Shown: positions 27,434 through 36,316, numbered from the stretch's first letter. The stretch is 64,000 nt of DNA from Alicyclobacillus herbarius DSM 13609 (GCF_000430585.1 NZ_AUMH01000012.1:1-64000); one strand, 5' to 3'. Notes: generated from the sequence alone by a model not told the origin. Translations and numbers: made by a program.

Positions 27434-29161
27434 GTGAAACGAACGGCCACATCGGACAACCAGGTTCAGGCGGATCGACGAGGAAATGTGATTTCCCTGC
27501 GGCACGACGCTGATTTCTTCTTGGAGCGGGGACTCACGTATCTGGAGCGCAACAACCTGGAAAAAGCCCTGCGGGCGTTTCGCAAGACCGTGGAATACGA
27601 GCCGGACAATCCGGTCAACCATTGTAACTTGGCTGGCGTTTTATCTGAGCTTGGGAATTTTGAGGAATCCAATCGGATTCTTCTTCATATTTTGCATGAC
27701 TTAGACCCGTCGATGGTGGAGTGCCAGTTCTACATGGCAAACAACTACGCCAACATGGGCGATTACGAAGCTGCGGAAGAGTACGTGCTGCGCTATCTGG
27801 ATGCTGATCCGGACGGGGAATTCGCCCAGGAAGCCCGCGAAATGCTGACGATTCTCGTCGAAGAGTTCGGCGGCGGCAAGGTATACGAAACGTGGAAGGC
27901 GCGGGCGATTGAGCAGGAGCGGGCAGCCGCCCGCCGCGACGGCCGCCAGTTGTTGGAGGACGGCCAGTTTGAGGCGGCGGTCGAATGCCTGGAGCAGTTG
28001 CTGGTACAGGAGCCGGACAACCTGGCGGCACGAAACAACTTGTCGCTCGCCTACTATTACACGGGTCATTACGATAAGGCTATCGCCACCGCGGAGGCGG
28101 TCCTGGAAACTGAACCGGACAACATTCACGCCTTGTGCAACCTGGCCATCTTCTGCGCCCGTTGCGGGCCGGTATTGCGCCTATATCACTGCATCGAGCG
28201 GCTGAAAAAGGTGTTCCCGTTGCACTACGACCAGGCGATGAAGGTGGCCACGACACTGGGGATTGTCGGAGAGCATGATACGGCGTACCGGATCTTTCGT
28301 GGCTTGGCGCGTTTGGTCGACGAAGTGGAACCGATTTTGCTGCATTCGTTGGCGGCGGCTGCGGCCAACTCGGGTCGACTGCGGACGGCGCGCCGGTATT
28401 GGCAGGCACTGTGCCAATCGCCGGGGATGCACGAAGTGGCGCGTTACTACTTAGATAAGGTAGAGGCGGCCATTGCCCATGGACAGCCGCTCCTGCGCGT
28501 CAGTTACCAGTACGACTATCCGCTGCAGCAGCAGTTGCGGGCGATGAAGGAGCGCCTTCGTCAAGCCAATCCGTCAGAGTGGCGGGATGACGCACTGCTC
28601 AGGGCGTCCCTGTATTGGGGACTGCGACACGGTACGTCCGTGACGCGCAAAGCGGTGATTCGCACCCTGGCGCTCATCGGCGACGAGGATGCGCAACAGG
28701 CCTTGCGCTTGTTTGTGAAACGGGCCGACATCGACTGGGCCCTCAAGGCGGCGGCTCTTTGTGCCCTAAAGACGTGTGATGATCAAGCCGACGTAGAATG
28801 GTATCAAGACGGGCAAATGCATACGGCAAAGCTGCGCGAGCTGCCGTGGGACCTGCTCTTGGAGGCGGAGCCTTTGTGGCAGCGCGTCTGGCAATTGACC
28901 GAGTTCGGCCTTTCCGAACACGTTGGCGAGGAATCCTTGGCGAAGGCCAAGCGAGTGTGGCTCACGTTTCTTCGCCGTCTCTTTCTACGAGATGATGTGC
29001 GCATGGTGAAACCCGAAATCTGGGCAGCTGGATTATACTATTGCCAGTTGAAGATAGACGGGCTGAAAATACGGCAGAAGGATGCTGCGCTGCGTTATGG
29101 GGTATCCATTTCTTCGGTGCGCAAGGCGGCCGTGCGTTTGCAGCCCTTGTTTGAAGGATAA
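27434..29161 (+). CDS. TPR-repeat protein, YvcD-like
   Basis: A 575-residue soluble protein with tandem tetratricopeptide repeats over the first 280 residues (for example FLERGLTYLERNNLEKALRA, AARNNLSLAYYYTGHYDKAI and CNLAIFCARCGPVLRLY), followed by an unassigned helical part. Its position directly before trxB matches yvcD of B. subtilis, a gene of unknown role in the same neighbourhood. GTG 27434 follows GGGAGGTGGT; the earlier ATGs lack sites. The gene ends 28 bp before trxB. Confidence 0.8.
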   Translation: MKRTATSDNQVQADRRGNVISLRHDADFFLERGLTYLERNNLEKALRAFRKTVEYEPDNPVNHCNLAGVLSELGNFEESNRILLHILHDLDPSMVECQFYMANNYANMGDYEAAEEYVLRYLDADPDGEFAQEAREMLTILVEEFGGGKVYETWKARAIEQERAAARRDGRQLLEDGQFEAAVECLEQLLVQEPDNLAARNNLSLAYYYTGHYDKAIATAEAVLETEPDNIHALCNLAIFCARCGPVLRLYHCIERLKKVFPLHYDQAMKVATTLGIVGEHDTAYRIFRGLARLVDEVEPILLHSLAAAAANSGRLRTARRYWQALCQSPGMHEVARYYLDKVEAAIAHGQPLLRVSYQYDYPLQQQLRAMKERLRQANPSEWRDDALLRASLYWGLRHGTSVTRKAVIRTLALIGDEDAQQALRLFVKRADIDWALKAAALCALKTCDDQADVEWYQDGQMHTAKLRELPWDLLLEAEPLWQRVWQLTEFGLSEHVGEESLAKAKRVWLTFLRRLFLRDDVRMVKPEIWAAGLYYCQLKIDGLKIRQKDAALRYGVSISSVRKAAVRLQPLFEG

Positions 29162-29189
29162 ATTCGCAGCTGGAGCTGGGGGTGGATGT

Positions 29190-30161
29190 ATGTACGACGT
29201 CATTATCATTGGTGGCGGTCCGGCAGGACTTTCTGCGGGTGTGTACGCGGCACGCGCGAATCTGAAGACGCTTATCGTCGAGCGCGGCCTGCCTGGCGGA
29301 CAGATGCAGAATACACAAGAGGTGGAGAACTACACCGGTATCAAGATGATCCTCGGGCCAGAGCTGTCGGAATCGATGCGCGAGCATGCAGACGCGCTGG
29401 GAGTTGAGTTCAAGATGGCCGAGGTTGAACGCGTGGACCTGGAAGGGCAGCCGAAACGGGTCTATACCAGTGAAGGGGAGCTGACCGCAAAATCTGTCAT
29501 TATCGCCACTGGCGCTACCCCGCGCCGCTTGGGCATTCCGGGTGAAGACAAGCTGTCTGGCCGCGGTGTCAGTTGGTGTGCGGTGTGCGATGGCGCGTTT
29601 TTCCGCAATAAGCAGATTGCCGTCGTTGGCGGTGGCGATAGTGCTTGTGAAGAGGGCGTCTTCCTGACGCGGTTTGGCGAGAAGGTGACACTGATTCACA
29701 GGCGGGATAAACTGCGTGCGCAGCCCATCTTGCAAAAACGCGCGTTTGAGAATGAAAAGATGGAGTTCATTTGGAACCATCAAGTCGTTGAGGTGTTGGG
29801 CGAGAACAAGGTGACCGGTATCCGCATCCAGCATGTCGAGACCGGCGAAGAGCAGACTTTGAACGTGGACGGCTTGTTCATCTACATCGGATTCGACCCT
29901 ATCACTTCGTTCCTTAAGGACAGCCCCATTCTCGATGAGGGGGGCTATGTCGTCACGGACGAGGACATGAAGACGTCGATTCCAGGTGTGTTCGCAGCCG
30001 GGGACGTGCGGGCCAAAGGGCTGCGGCAAATCATCACGGCGGCTTCAGACGGTGCGATTGCGGCGATGTCCGCATACCACTACGTGGAGTCCCTAGCGGA
30101 CGGGAATGATGTGGACGATAAGGCGTCCGCACGGCCCAGTGAAGTGGCCGCCGAGCATTGA
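29190..30161 (+). CDS. trxB: thioredoxin reductase
   Basis: A 323-residue low-molecular-weight NADPH-dependent thioredoxin reductase. FAD-binding YDVIIIGGGPAGLSAGVYAA begins at residue 2; the redox pair is WCAVCDG; the NADPH site is IAVVGGGDSACEEGVFL; the C-terminal FAD motif is GVFAAGDVRAKGLRQI. It keeps thioredoxin reduced in the cytoplasm. The start was chosen at the ATG next to the family N-terminus, with GGGGGTGGA just upstream. A terminator follows at 30281. Confidence 0.96.
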   Translation: MYDVIIIGGGPAGLSAGVYAARANLKTLIVERGLPGGQMQNTQEVENYTGIKMILGPELSESMREHADALGVEFKMAEVERVDLEGQPKRVYTSEGELTAKSVIIATGATPRRLGIPGEDKLSGRGVSWCAVCDGAFFRNKQIAVVGGGDSACEEGVFLTRFGEKVTLIHRRDKLRAQPILQKRAFENEKMEFIWNHQVVEVLGENKVTGIRIQHVETGEEQTLNVDGLFIYIGFDPITSFLKDSPILDEGGYVVTDEDMKTSIPGVFAAGDVRAKGLRQIITAASDGAIAAMSAYHYVESLADGNDVDDKASARPSEVAAEH

Positions 30162-30280
30162 CGAAAAGAAAATTCATGGTGTCACACATTTTTAAAGCGG
30201 ATGTAATACGCATGAAATATGACCGTTGTAGGATAAAGATGCATCACATTTGACCCCCTTATTGATATAGATGCTTGTTG

Positions 30281-30308
30281 GGCGCCGGACTTCGGCGCCG
30301 CTTTTTTT
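30281..30308 (+). terminator. Rho-independent terminator after trxB
   Basis: GGCGCCG (30281-30287) and CGGCGCC (30293-30299) pair around GACTT, then GC and seven T. The rest of the 336-bp gap holds only the promoter of the next operon near its end. Confidence 0.9.
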
Positions 30309-30446
30309 GCTTTTTTCGTATAGCTTGTTGCTCATTGGACAAGGTGAGCCAGAGCGAAAACCCGTCTAGTTTGAAGCTGTCAAGACCCACTCTTCCCAGA
30401 GCCACACGTCAACAAATATCACGAGGTTTCACCCTGCGTTTATGGT

Positions 30447-30476
30447 TTGAGCCCTCCGACTGCGCCGTGATATGCT
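30447..30476 (+). promoter_or_regulatory. promoter of the NUDIX-glk-rapZ-yvcK-whiA operon
   Basis: TTGAGC (30447-30452), 18-bp spacer, extended -10 TGA-TATGCT (30471-30476). Confidence 0.55.
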
Positions 30477-30497
30477 AGTTGCGGAGGGGTGAGGGGC

Positions 30498-31010
30498 GTG
30501 CAGATCATCGTCAACTGCTGTGTGTACTGGCAGGGTGGCATTGTCATGATCCAAAAGCCGCGCCGCGGATGGTGGTACCTTCCGGGAGGCAAGGTGGATC
30601 CGGGAGAGATTTGGATTGAGGCGGCTGCTCGCGAGGTTTTGGAGGAAACGGGGTTGGCGGTGCAGGATCTGCGTCTGCGCGGGATTCACCTTGTGCAGAT
30701 TGAGCCGGGGCCGGACGTCGAAGGGCGGGAACAGGCCATTATTCAATTCTCCGCAGCGCGGGCCACTGGCAACCTGCTCACTCAGTCCAAAGAAGGACAT
30801 GTTGCTATCGTCAAACCGGAGGAAGTTGCGCATCAGCCGATGAATGAGGGGGATCGCCGTATGGTCGAGGCGGTTCTGCGGGCTGACGCGCAAGGTTTGG
30901 ATACGCTTTTCTACGGGAAATTCCGCTACACAGCAGAACATCAGCTGCTCGACTGGCGTCTGCTGCCAGAAACGGATATCGCTGCGGCCTTGGAGATTGG
31001 CCTGCGGTAA
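30498..31010 (+). CDS. yvcI: NUDIX hydrolase, YvcI-like
   Basis: A 170-residue NUDIX protein. The box GX5EX7REUXEEXGU is complete: GKVDPGE, seven residues, then REVLEETGL. It hydrolyses a nucleoside diphosphate linked to another group; the substrate is not fixed. Gene order (NUDIX then rapZ-yvcK-whiA) equals that of B. subtilis yvcI. GTG 30498 gives a better gap to GGAGGGG than GTG 30489, which lies on it. Confidence 0.88.
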   Translation: MQIIVNCCVYWQGGIVMIQKPRRGWWYLPGGKVDPGEIWIEAAAREVLEETGLAVQDLRLRGIHLVQIEPGPDVEGREQAIIQFSAARATGNLLTQSKEGHVAIVKPEEVAHQPMNEGDRRMVEAVLRADAQGLDTLFYGKFRYTAEHQLLDWRLLPETDIAAALEIGLR

Positions 31011-31054
31011 TTTGAACTTACCAGTAGTTGGTTGAGAGGAGTCTGAAGGGACTG

Positions 31055-31990
31055 GTGAGCTGGTACTATGGGGTTGACGTCGGCGGCACGTCAGTAAAGA
31101 CGGCCATTGTAGATGCATATGGGGAAATTGTTGCTAAACGCGAGTTCGCGACCAAGGCGGAACGTGGATTTGAGGACTTGGCGCAGCGTCTGCGGGATAA
31201 CTTGGCGGAGGTTTGTCGTCAGGCAGGGATTACGACGGACCAGGTACGGGGCGTTGGGGTCGGGGTACCTGCATTCTTGGACGGGGACGTGATTGTCGAA
31301 GCGGTCAACTTGGGTTGGCACAATGTGCCCCTGCGCAGGTACCTAGAAGAGGCCCTCGGCAAACCCGTTTGTATCGACAACGATGCGAACGTGGCTGGCT
31401 TGGGCGAGGCCTGGAAAGGGGCGGGCGCCGGGGCGCACACGGCGCTATGCGTGACCGTAGGAACCGGCATTGGCGCCGGGATTGTCATCGACGGGAAAAT
31501 TTATCGCGGCGTGAACGGATCGGCCGGGGAAATTGGGCATATTGTCATACGGCCGGGCGGGTTGCTGTGCAACTGTGGCAACCACGGCTGTATGGAGACG
31601 CTCGCCTCCGCCACGGCGTTGGTGCGAGAAGCGAAGCGATTGCAGTCTATCGGTGAACTTCCGGCTGACGTGGAGATAGATGGGGCCCAACCGATCTTTG
31701 CCTTGGCAGAGTCGGGGAACAAAGTTGCGGCAGGCATCATCTGGGATGCTGGGCATTGGCTAGGATACGGGTTAGCCATCACGGCGACGGTGATGAACCC
31801 GGACGTGATTGTCGTCGGCGGCGGCGTCTCGAAAGCCGGTGAGGAGCTGTTGCGGCCGGTGCGGGAGGCGTTCGTGGAATACTCGGCATCACGGGTCCAT
31901 GAAGGCACAGACATTCGGCTCGCGACCTTAGAGAATGACGCCGGGGTCGTGGGCGCCGCACGCCTTGCTGCGCAGTCGTTTGGGGCCTAG
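31055..31990 (+). CDS. ROK-family glucokinase
   Basis: About 311 residues. WYYGVDVGGTSVKTAIVD is the ATP site; IDNDANVAGLGE holds the catalytic Asp; GEIGHIVIRPGG and CNCGNHGCMET form the ROK zinc motif; VIVVGGGVSKAG is the closing loop. It is closest in pattern to Bacilli glucokinase GlcK. It is inserted between the NUDIX gene and rapZ, a place that does not hold a kinase in B. subtilis. The start is uncertain: GTG 31055 has GAAGGGA close by, and the frame is open from TTG 31028. Confidence 0.85.
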   Translation: MSWYYGVDVGGTSVKTAIVDAYGEIVAKREFATKAERGFEDLAQRLRDNLAEVCRQAGITTDQVRGVGVGVPAFLDGDVIVEAVNLGWHNVPLRRYLEEALGKPVCIDNDANVAGLGEAWKGAGAGAHTALCVTVGTGIGAGIVIDGKIYRGVNGSAGEIGHIVIRPGGLLCNCGNHGCMETLASATALVREAKRLQSIGELPADVEIDGAQPIFALAESGNKVAAGIIWDAGHWLGYGLAITATVMNPDVIVVGGGVSKAGEELLRPVREAFVEYSASRVHEGTDIRLATLENDAGVVGAARLAAQSFGA

Positions 31991-32075
31991 GTGTAAAGTG
32001 GCAGAGCCGAGCCAGGGCTTTTCGAATGTGTCGACCCGACGTGGCAAAATGGGTGCGAAAAGGGGGGACAGGAGT

Positions 32076-32942
32076 GTGGCGGCGGCGTTGCAGATTCTGA
32101 TTCTTACCGGGATGTCAGGCGCGGGCAAATCGCTCGCTATGCAGGCTCTGGAGGACATGGGCTACTACTGCGTCGATAACCTGCCACCCGCACTGATTCC
32201 CAAGTTTATCGAACTCATTCGCCAATCTGGGGAGACGCTGCGGAAGACGGCTCTGGTCTGCGACCTGCGTGGCGGCGACTTGTTCCAGCCGTTGGTCGAT
32301 ACGGTGCGGGGGTTACGCAATGAACCGGATGTCGCGGTGACTTTGGTCTTTTTTGACGGCGACGACGAGACGTTGGTACGCCGTTACAAGGAGACCCGCA
32401 GACGGCATCCGTTTGTCGAAAACACCCGTCTGCTGGACGCAATTCAGGCGGAGCGCGCCGCATTGGCCAAGGTCCGCGAAGAGTCGGATGTCATCATTGA
32501 CACGTCGGGGTGGAAGCCGGCGCAGCTCAAGGATGAAATTGTCCAGCGATTCGGCGAAGGCAAGCGCTCATTGCCGGTTCATATCATTTCATTTGGTTTC
32601 AAATATGGCGTGCCGATTGACGCGGACATGATTTTCGACGTCCGTTTCCTGCCCAACCCGCACTACATTGAGGCCCTGCGGCCGTATACCGGGGAGGACA
32701 GTCCGGTCTACGACTACGTGATGCAATGGTCGGCGACACAGGAGTTCTTACGCCGAATGGAGGATTTGGTGGATTTTCTAATTCCCCAATACCTGCGCGA
32801 GGGAAAGAGTCACCTGGTGATTGGGATTGGCTGTACGGGCGGCAAGCACCGTTCGGTTGCGGTGGCCCGTCACTTGGAGCGGCACATCCGCCCCAAAGCA
32901 GAGGTTTACCTGACCCATCGAGATTCGGGGCGGGAGGGCTAG
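32076..32942 (+). CDS. rapZ: RNase adapter / nucleotide-binding protein RapZ (YvcJ)
   Basis: A 288-residue RapZ/YvcJ. Walker A is LTGMSGAGKSLA near residue 10, followed by ALEDMGYYCVDNLPP; the C-terminal half holds HIISFGFKYGVP and the family signature GIGCTGGKHRSVAVA. YvcJ binds and hydrolyses ATP or GTP; in enterobacteria RapZ senses glucosamine-6-phosphate and guides RNase E, which Bacilli lack. GTG 32076 is 8 nt from AGGGGGG and gives the usual short N-terminus; the frame is open further upstream. Confidence 0.93.
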   Translation: MAAALQILILTGMSGAGKSLAMQALEDMGYYCVDNLPPALIPKFIELIRQSGETLRKTALVCDLRGGDLFQPLVDTVRGLRNEPDVAVTLVFFDGDDETLVRRYKETRRRHPFVENTRLLDAIQAERAALAKVREESDVIIDTSGWKPAQLKDEIVQRFGEGKRSLPVHIISFGFKYGVPIDADMIFDVRFLPNPHYIEALRPYTGEDSPVYDYVMQWSATQEFLRRMEDLVDFLIPQYLREGKSHLVIGIGCTGGKHRSVAVARHLERHIRPKAEVYLTHRDSGREG

Positions 32943-32945
32943 GAT

Positions 32946-34124
32946 GTGAAACGATGGTGGTTGTTGGCTTGGACCCTCGGCATTTTTGGTTGTGGTATCC
33001 TCGCGGGTGCCATGGGCTGGCGGCGGGCGGTAGGGCCGAACGATATGTTCTGGCTTGGCTCCGCCGTGTTGGCACTCGCCATGCTGCTCTTGGCATTTGG
33101 CTGGTGGAGGTCCATTCTGGAGAGCCGGAAACGGGTGAAACACCTGCAGCGGCGGCCAAGAATTGTCGCGATTGGCGGCGGAACGGGGCTGTCGGTCATC
33201 CTTCGCGGCTTGAAGGAGTTTGACGTCGACCTGACGGCGATTGTGACGGTGGCGGACGATGGCGGTAGCTCAGGGCGCCTTCGTTCGGACTTTGCGATGC
33301 CCCCGCCTGGGGACATCCGGAACTGCCTGGTCGCCCTGGCCGATACCGAACCGCTGTTGGAGCGGCTATTGCAGTTTCGTTTTCCTACGGGTGAGGGGTT
33401 GGCCGGTCACAGCTTTGGCAACCTGTTCTTGGCGGCAATGACTCATATCATGGGTGATTTTGAATCGGCCATTCGCGAAACCAGCCGCGTCCTGGCGGTA
33501 CGCGGGCGCGTGCTGCCGGCCGTGAAGGAAAATGTGACGCTGCGGGCGGTGCTGGAGGATGGAACGGTTGTGGATGGCGAATCCAACATTCCGAACGCTG
33601 ACAGGCCCATACGGCGGGTGGAGCTTGTGCCCTCCGAGGTGGAGCCGCTGCCGGAAGCGTTAGAGGCGATTGCCCAGGCGGACGCGATTGTTGTGGGGCC
33701 GGGCAGCCTGTATACAAGCATTCTGCCGAACTTGCTGGTACCCGGGCTGGCGAGCGCGATTGCGGAAAGTCCGGCGAAAAAGATTTTCGTCTGCAACGTG
33801 ATGACGCAACCGGGAGAGACGGACTCGTTTTCGGCCTCTCGCCACGTGGAGGTCATCTATCAACACGTTGGGCGGAGGTTGTTTGACTACATCATCGTCA
33901 ATGGCGCCGCGTTGCCCAAAGAGGCACTGGAGAAGTACCAGTCTCAGGATGCGTATCCAGTGCAGGTGGATATGGAGGCTTTGCATCGGTTGGGGCTGCG
34001 AGTGATTGCCCGTGATTTCGTCCACTATGCAACCTACGCTCGCCACGACAGCCGCCTGGTCGCGGAACAGATTGTCAGCTTGATTGGGTATGAGCGGCAA
34101 AATCCGGCGCCGGTTACGACGTAA
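32946..34124 (+). CDS. yvcK: gluconeogenesis factor YvcK with N-terminal membrane segments
   Basis: A 392-residue CofD-like protein. The nucleotide-sugar-binding core begins near residue 72 as RIVAIGGGTGLSVILRGLKE, then VTVADDGGSSGRLR and PPGDIRNCLVAL. The first 60 residues add two hydrophobic helices (LLAWTLGIFGCGILAGAM and WLGSAVLALAMLLLAF) that are absent from the 317-residue B. subtilis protein. YvcK is needed for growth on gluconeogenic carbon and for cell shape and binds UDP-sugars. GTG 32946 lies 3 bp after the rapZ stop. The anchor suggests membrane location. Confidence 0.93.
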   Translation: MKRWWLLAWTLGIFGCGILAGAMGWRRAVGPNDMFWLGSAVLALAMLLLAFGWWRSILESRKRVKHLQRRPRIVAIGGGTGLSVILRGLKEFDVDLTAIVTVADDGGSSGRLRSDFAMPPPGDIRNCLVALADTEPLLERLLQFRFPTGEGLAGHSFGNLFLAAMTHIMGDFESAIRETSRVLAVRGRVLPAVKENVTLRAVLEDGTVVDGESNIPNADRPIRRVELVPSEVEPLPEALEAIAQADAIVVGPGSLYTSILPNLLVPGLASAIAESPAKKIFVCNVMTQPGETDSFSASRHVEVIYQHVGRRLFDYIIVNGAALPKEALEKYQSQDAYPVQVDMEALHRLGLRVIARDFVHYATYARHDSRLVAEQIVSLIGYERQNPAPVTT

Positions 34125-34206
34125 AGCGAGGCTTGCACGGGCTGCGCAGACTTTCACCATGCAAGCTCGCGCAGGTTGACGGCGGCTGGGGAGGAGGTGA
34201 CGAGTC

Positions 34207-35148
34207 CTGTCGTTCGCGGCACGCACCAAAAAAGAGTTGACACTAGTGCAAGAACCGGCCTGCTGCCGTCAGGCTGAATTGGAGGCCTTGATTTTGGGAA
34301 GTGGTCGCCTGACTGAGCTTGAGGGCAGGCCGGTTCTGGACGTGGAAACGGAAAACGTGGCAATTGCTAGGCGCATCTATACGCTGATGAAAGAGGTCCT
34401 CAGCGTCCGGCCGGAAGTCCTGGTGCGGCGTAAGATGCGCCTGAAGAAGAACAACGTGTATTGTGTGCGGGTCTCGGTACGCGTTGCAGAAGTCCTGGCG
34501 TCTCTTGGCTTCGCCGCCGAGGTTGGGGAGTCGGTGCAACTTGTGGCTTCTCGGGCGCACAAACCTTGCTGTAAACGAGCGTTTTTACGGGGAGCGTTTC
34601 TTGCGGGCGGATCGGTGAACGACCCGGGCAGTAATTCGTACCACTTGGAAATTGGGATTCAGGATGAGCGGGCGGCCCACACCTTGTTAGGGCTACTGAA
34701 CGGATACGGCTTGCACGCACGGATGCTCGCGCGCAAAAAAGGGTTTGTCCTTTACCTGAAAGAAGGCGAGAAGATTGTCGAATTCCTCAGCATTATCGGG
34801 GCCCACCAGGCCCTGTTAAAATTTGAGGATATTCGTATTCTAAAGGGAATGCGTAATCAGGTCAACCGCTTGGTCAACTGTGAGACGGCCAACCTGAATA
34901 AAACCATCAGTGCGGCGGTACGACAGTTGGAGGTCATTCGCTACATCGAGGAACGCATCGGCCTCGCCAAGCTGCCAGACCACCTGCGTGAGGTGGCTGA
35001 AATGCGGATTCGTTACCCGGACGTCAATCTGCAGGAGTTGGCGGCGAGGATGCCGCATAAAGTGACGAAATCGGGGCTCAACCATCGATTTCGCCGCTTG
35101 GAGGAAATCGCTAACCGACTGCGCCAGGGGCAGCCATGGTCCAGTTAG
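34207..35148 (+). CDS. whiA: sporulation/cell-division regulator WhiA, apparent CTG start
   Basis: A WhiA of 313 residues (B. subtilis 316) with LAGLIDADG-like N-terminal domain (RGAFLAGGSVNDPGSNSYHLEI) and C-terminal HTH (LPDHLREVAEMRIRYPDVNLQELA, then VTKSGLNHRFRRL). The family start MSFA..TKKEL is seen only if translation begins at CTG 34207: codons from there give SFAARTKKELTLV, with GAGGAGGTGA 7 nt upstream. The next start-like codon, TTG 34237, removes this conserved segment. Hence a CTG start is the best reading. Last gene of the operon before crh. Confidence 0.9.
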   Translation: MSFAARTKKELTLVQEPACCRQAELEALILGSGRLTELEGRPVLDVETENVAIARRIYTLMKEVLSVRPEVLVRRKMRLKKNNVYCVRVSVRVAEVLASLGFAAEVGESVQLVASRAHKPCCKRAFLRGAFLAGGSVNDPGSNSYHLEIGIQDERAAHTLLGLLNGYGLHARMLARKKGFVLYLKEGEKIVEFLSIIGAHQALLKFEDIRILKGMRNQVNRLVNCETANLNKTISAAVRQLEVIRYIEERIGLAKLPDHLREVAEMRIRYPDVNLQELAARMPHKVTKSGLNHRFRRLEEIANRLRQGQPWSS

Positions 35149-35206
35149 GTTGTGACGAACCGTCGACAGTCGTCCAACAGCGCTTCCAGCTTCCGGTGGC
35201 CGAGAA

Positions 35207-35235
35207 TTGGTTCAGACTTGCGAACATGCTATACT
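35207..35235 (+). promoter_or_regulatory. crh promoter
   Basis: TTGGTT (35207-35212), 17-bp spacer, extended -10 TGC-TATACT (35230-35235), so crh can be transcribed apart from whiA. Confidence 0.6.
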
Positions 35236-35266
35236 TTCTACAATGGGATGGTGGGGAGGTCATTGT

Positions 35267-35524
35267 ATGGTTGAGCAAACCGTTACTGTACGCCTGCGTT
35301 CGGGCTTGTTGGCCCGTCCAGCTGCGTTGTTTGTTCAAGAAGCAAATCGGTTCACCAGTGAAACGTTCGTGGAGAAAGACGGAAAATCGGTGAACGCGAA
35401 GAGCATTATGGGCATTATGTCTTTGGCCATCGCGCACGGCCAGGAAATCACCATTCGCGCCGATGGACCGGATGCTGAGGAAGCGCTGCGGCACCTGGTG
35501 GAGATGGTCAGCCGCGAGGAATAA
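35267..35524 (+). CDS. crh: catabolite repression HPr-like protein Crh (Leu15)
   Basis: An 85-residue HPr-fold protein. True HPr has the EI-phosphorylated His15 in GLHARPA; here the segment is SGLLARPAALF, with Leu at 15. Ser46, the HprK target, is kept in NAKSIMGIMSLA. B. subtilis Crh has Gln15 in the same position. The protein cannot carry sugar-transport phosphate but can act with CcpA after Ser46 phosphorylation. It follows whiA as in B. subtilis. The start at 35267 has GGGGAGGT upstream. Confidence 0.93.
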   Translation: MVEQTVTVRLRSGLLARPAALFVQEANRFTSETFVEKDGKSVNAKSIMGIMSLAIAHGQEITIRADGPDAEEALRHLVEMVSREE

Positions 35525-35623
35525 ACTGTAAATGCCCGATAGCCTATAATCCCCCTGTTGGTTCTCTCTCACCCCCTTGTCTCATAGGATGTGGTGATGA
35601 GGCACCTGGATGGGGGGAGCGAC

Positions 35624-36316
35624 ATGCAGGGGCGGTCTCGCGGGCCAGTGCACCGGCAGCACCGCTTTCGGGTCCAAACGGTACGCAAACGAGGTTCGTT
35701 GTGGGCGGGGGTTGCAGCCGCCCTGTTTCTGTTGGTTGCATTCTATGAAGTGTATAGCGCTGTCAATCCGTCGCAATCCTTCAACCCTTTGTGGAGAGAG
35801 GTCACGATTGATCAAACGGTCATTGGTGACTGGCGATATGGAGGGCAAGATCCGGAAGGATACCTGAAGTTCTTCCAGGAGGGAGGCGGCGAGACCGTCT
35901 TATTGCCCCCAAGTGCCCGCGTCCTTGACTTAGACGGGCGCTTTGTCGTCTTGGAGGGGCATACGGCCAGTACGTTGACGTTTGCGTACCCCCTTGCAGC
36001 GATTCCGATTACTTGGCTCGTGGGTATTCTCACCGCAGCCCTCGCCTTCCTGGCCCTGGTTTGGCAGCGCAGGAAGGCGCTGCGCAAATACCGGTTTAAG
36101 TCCGTGCGGCCGCGACCCGTGGCCCTTTCGCGGTCCAGCTCCAGATTCGCAGCGGCCAAGATGAATGCAAAACCGGTACGGATTCGCTGGCGTACGAAAC
36201 GGTGGCGCAGCTCACCTGGATTCCTGCCGGTTTTCAAAGGCCTTGTGAGTTTTCTCGTTTTGCCCCCGCGCCAGACAGGGAGATTCCGTACCCGCAGAGC
36301 ACGCTGGCGGCGTTAA
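35624..36316 (+). CDS. two-helix membrane protein of unknown function
   Basis: About 230 residues, not recognised. An N-terminal basic stretch is followed by one membrane helix (LWAGVAAALFLLVAFYEVYS, about residues 26-46), an extracytoplasmic region of about 80 residues, a second helix (ITWLVGILTAALAFLALVW) and a long, very Arg/Lys-rich cytoplasmic tail. The tail has about one basic residue in three. The start at 35624 has GGGGGGAG nearby. A perfect TATAAT at 35545-35550 may serve as -10. No family call is offered. Confidence 0.6.
   Translation: MQGRSRGPVHRQHRFRVQTVRKRGSLWAGVAAALFLLVAFYEVYSAVNPSQSFNPLWREVTIDQTVIGDWRYGGQDPEGYLKFFQEGGGETVLLPPSARVLDLDGRFVVLEGHTASTLTFAYPLAAIPITWLVGILTAALAFLALVWQRRKALRKYRFKSVRPRPVALSRSSSRFAAAKMNAKPVRIRWRTKRWRSSPGFLPVFKGLVSFLVLPPRQTGRFRTRRARWRR

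Noticed and set aside
30275-30478. 67-codon frame after trxB
   Set aside because: It starts inside the trxB terminator and crosses the next promoter.
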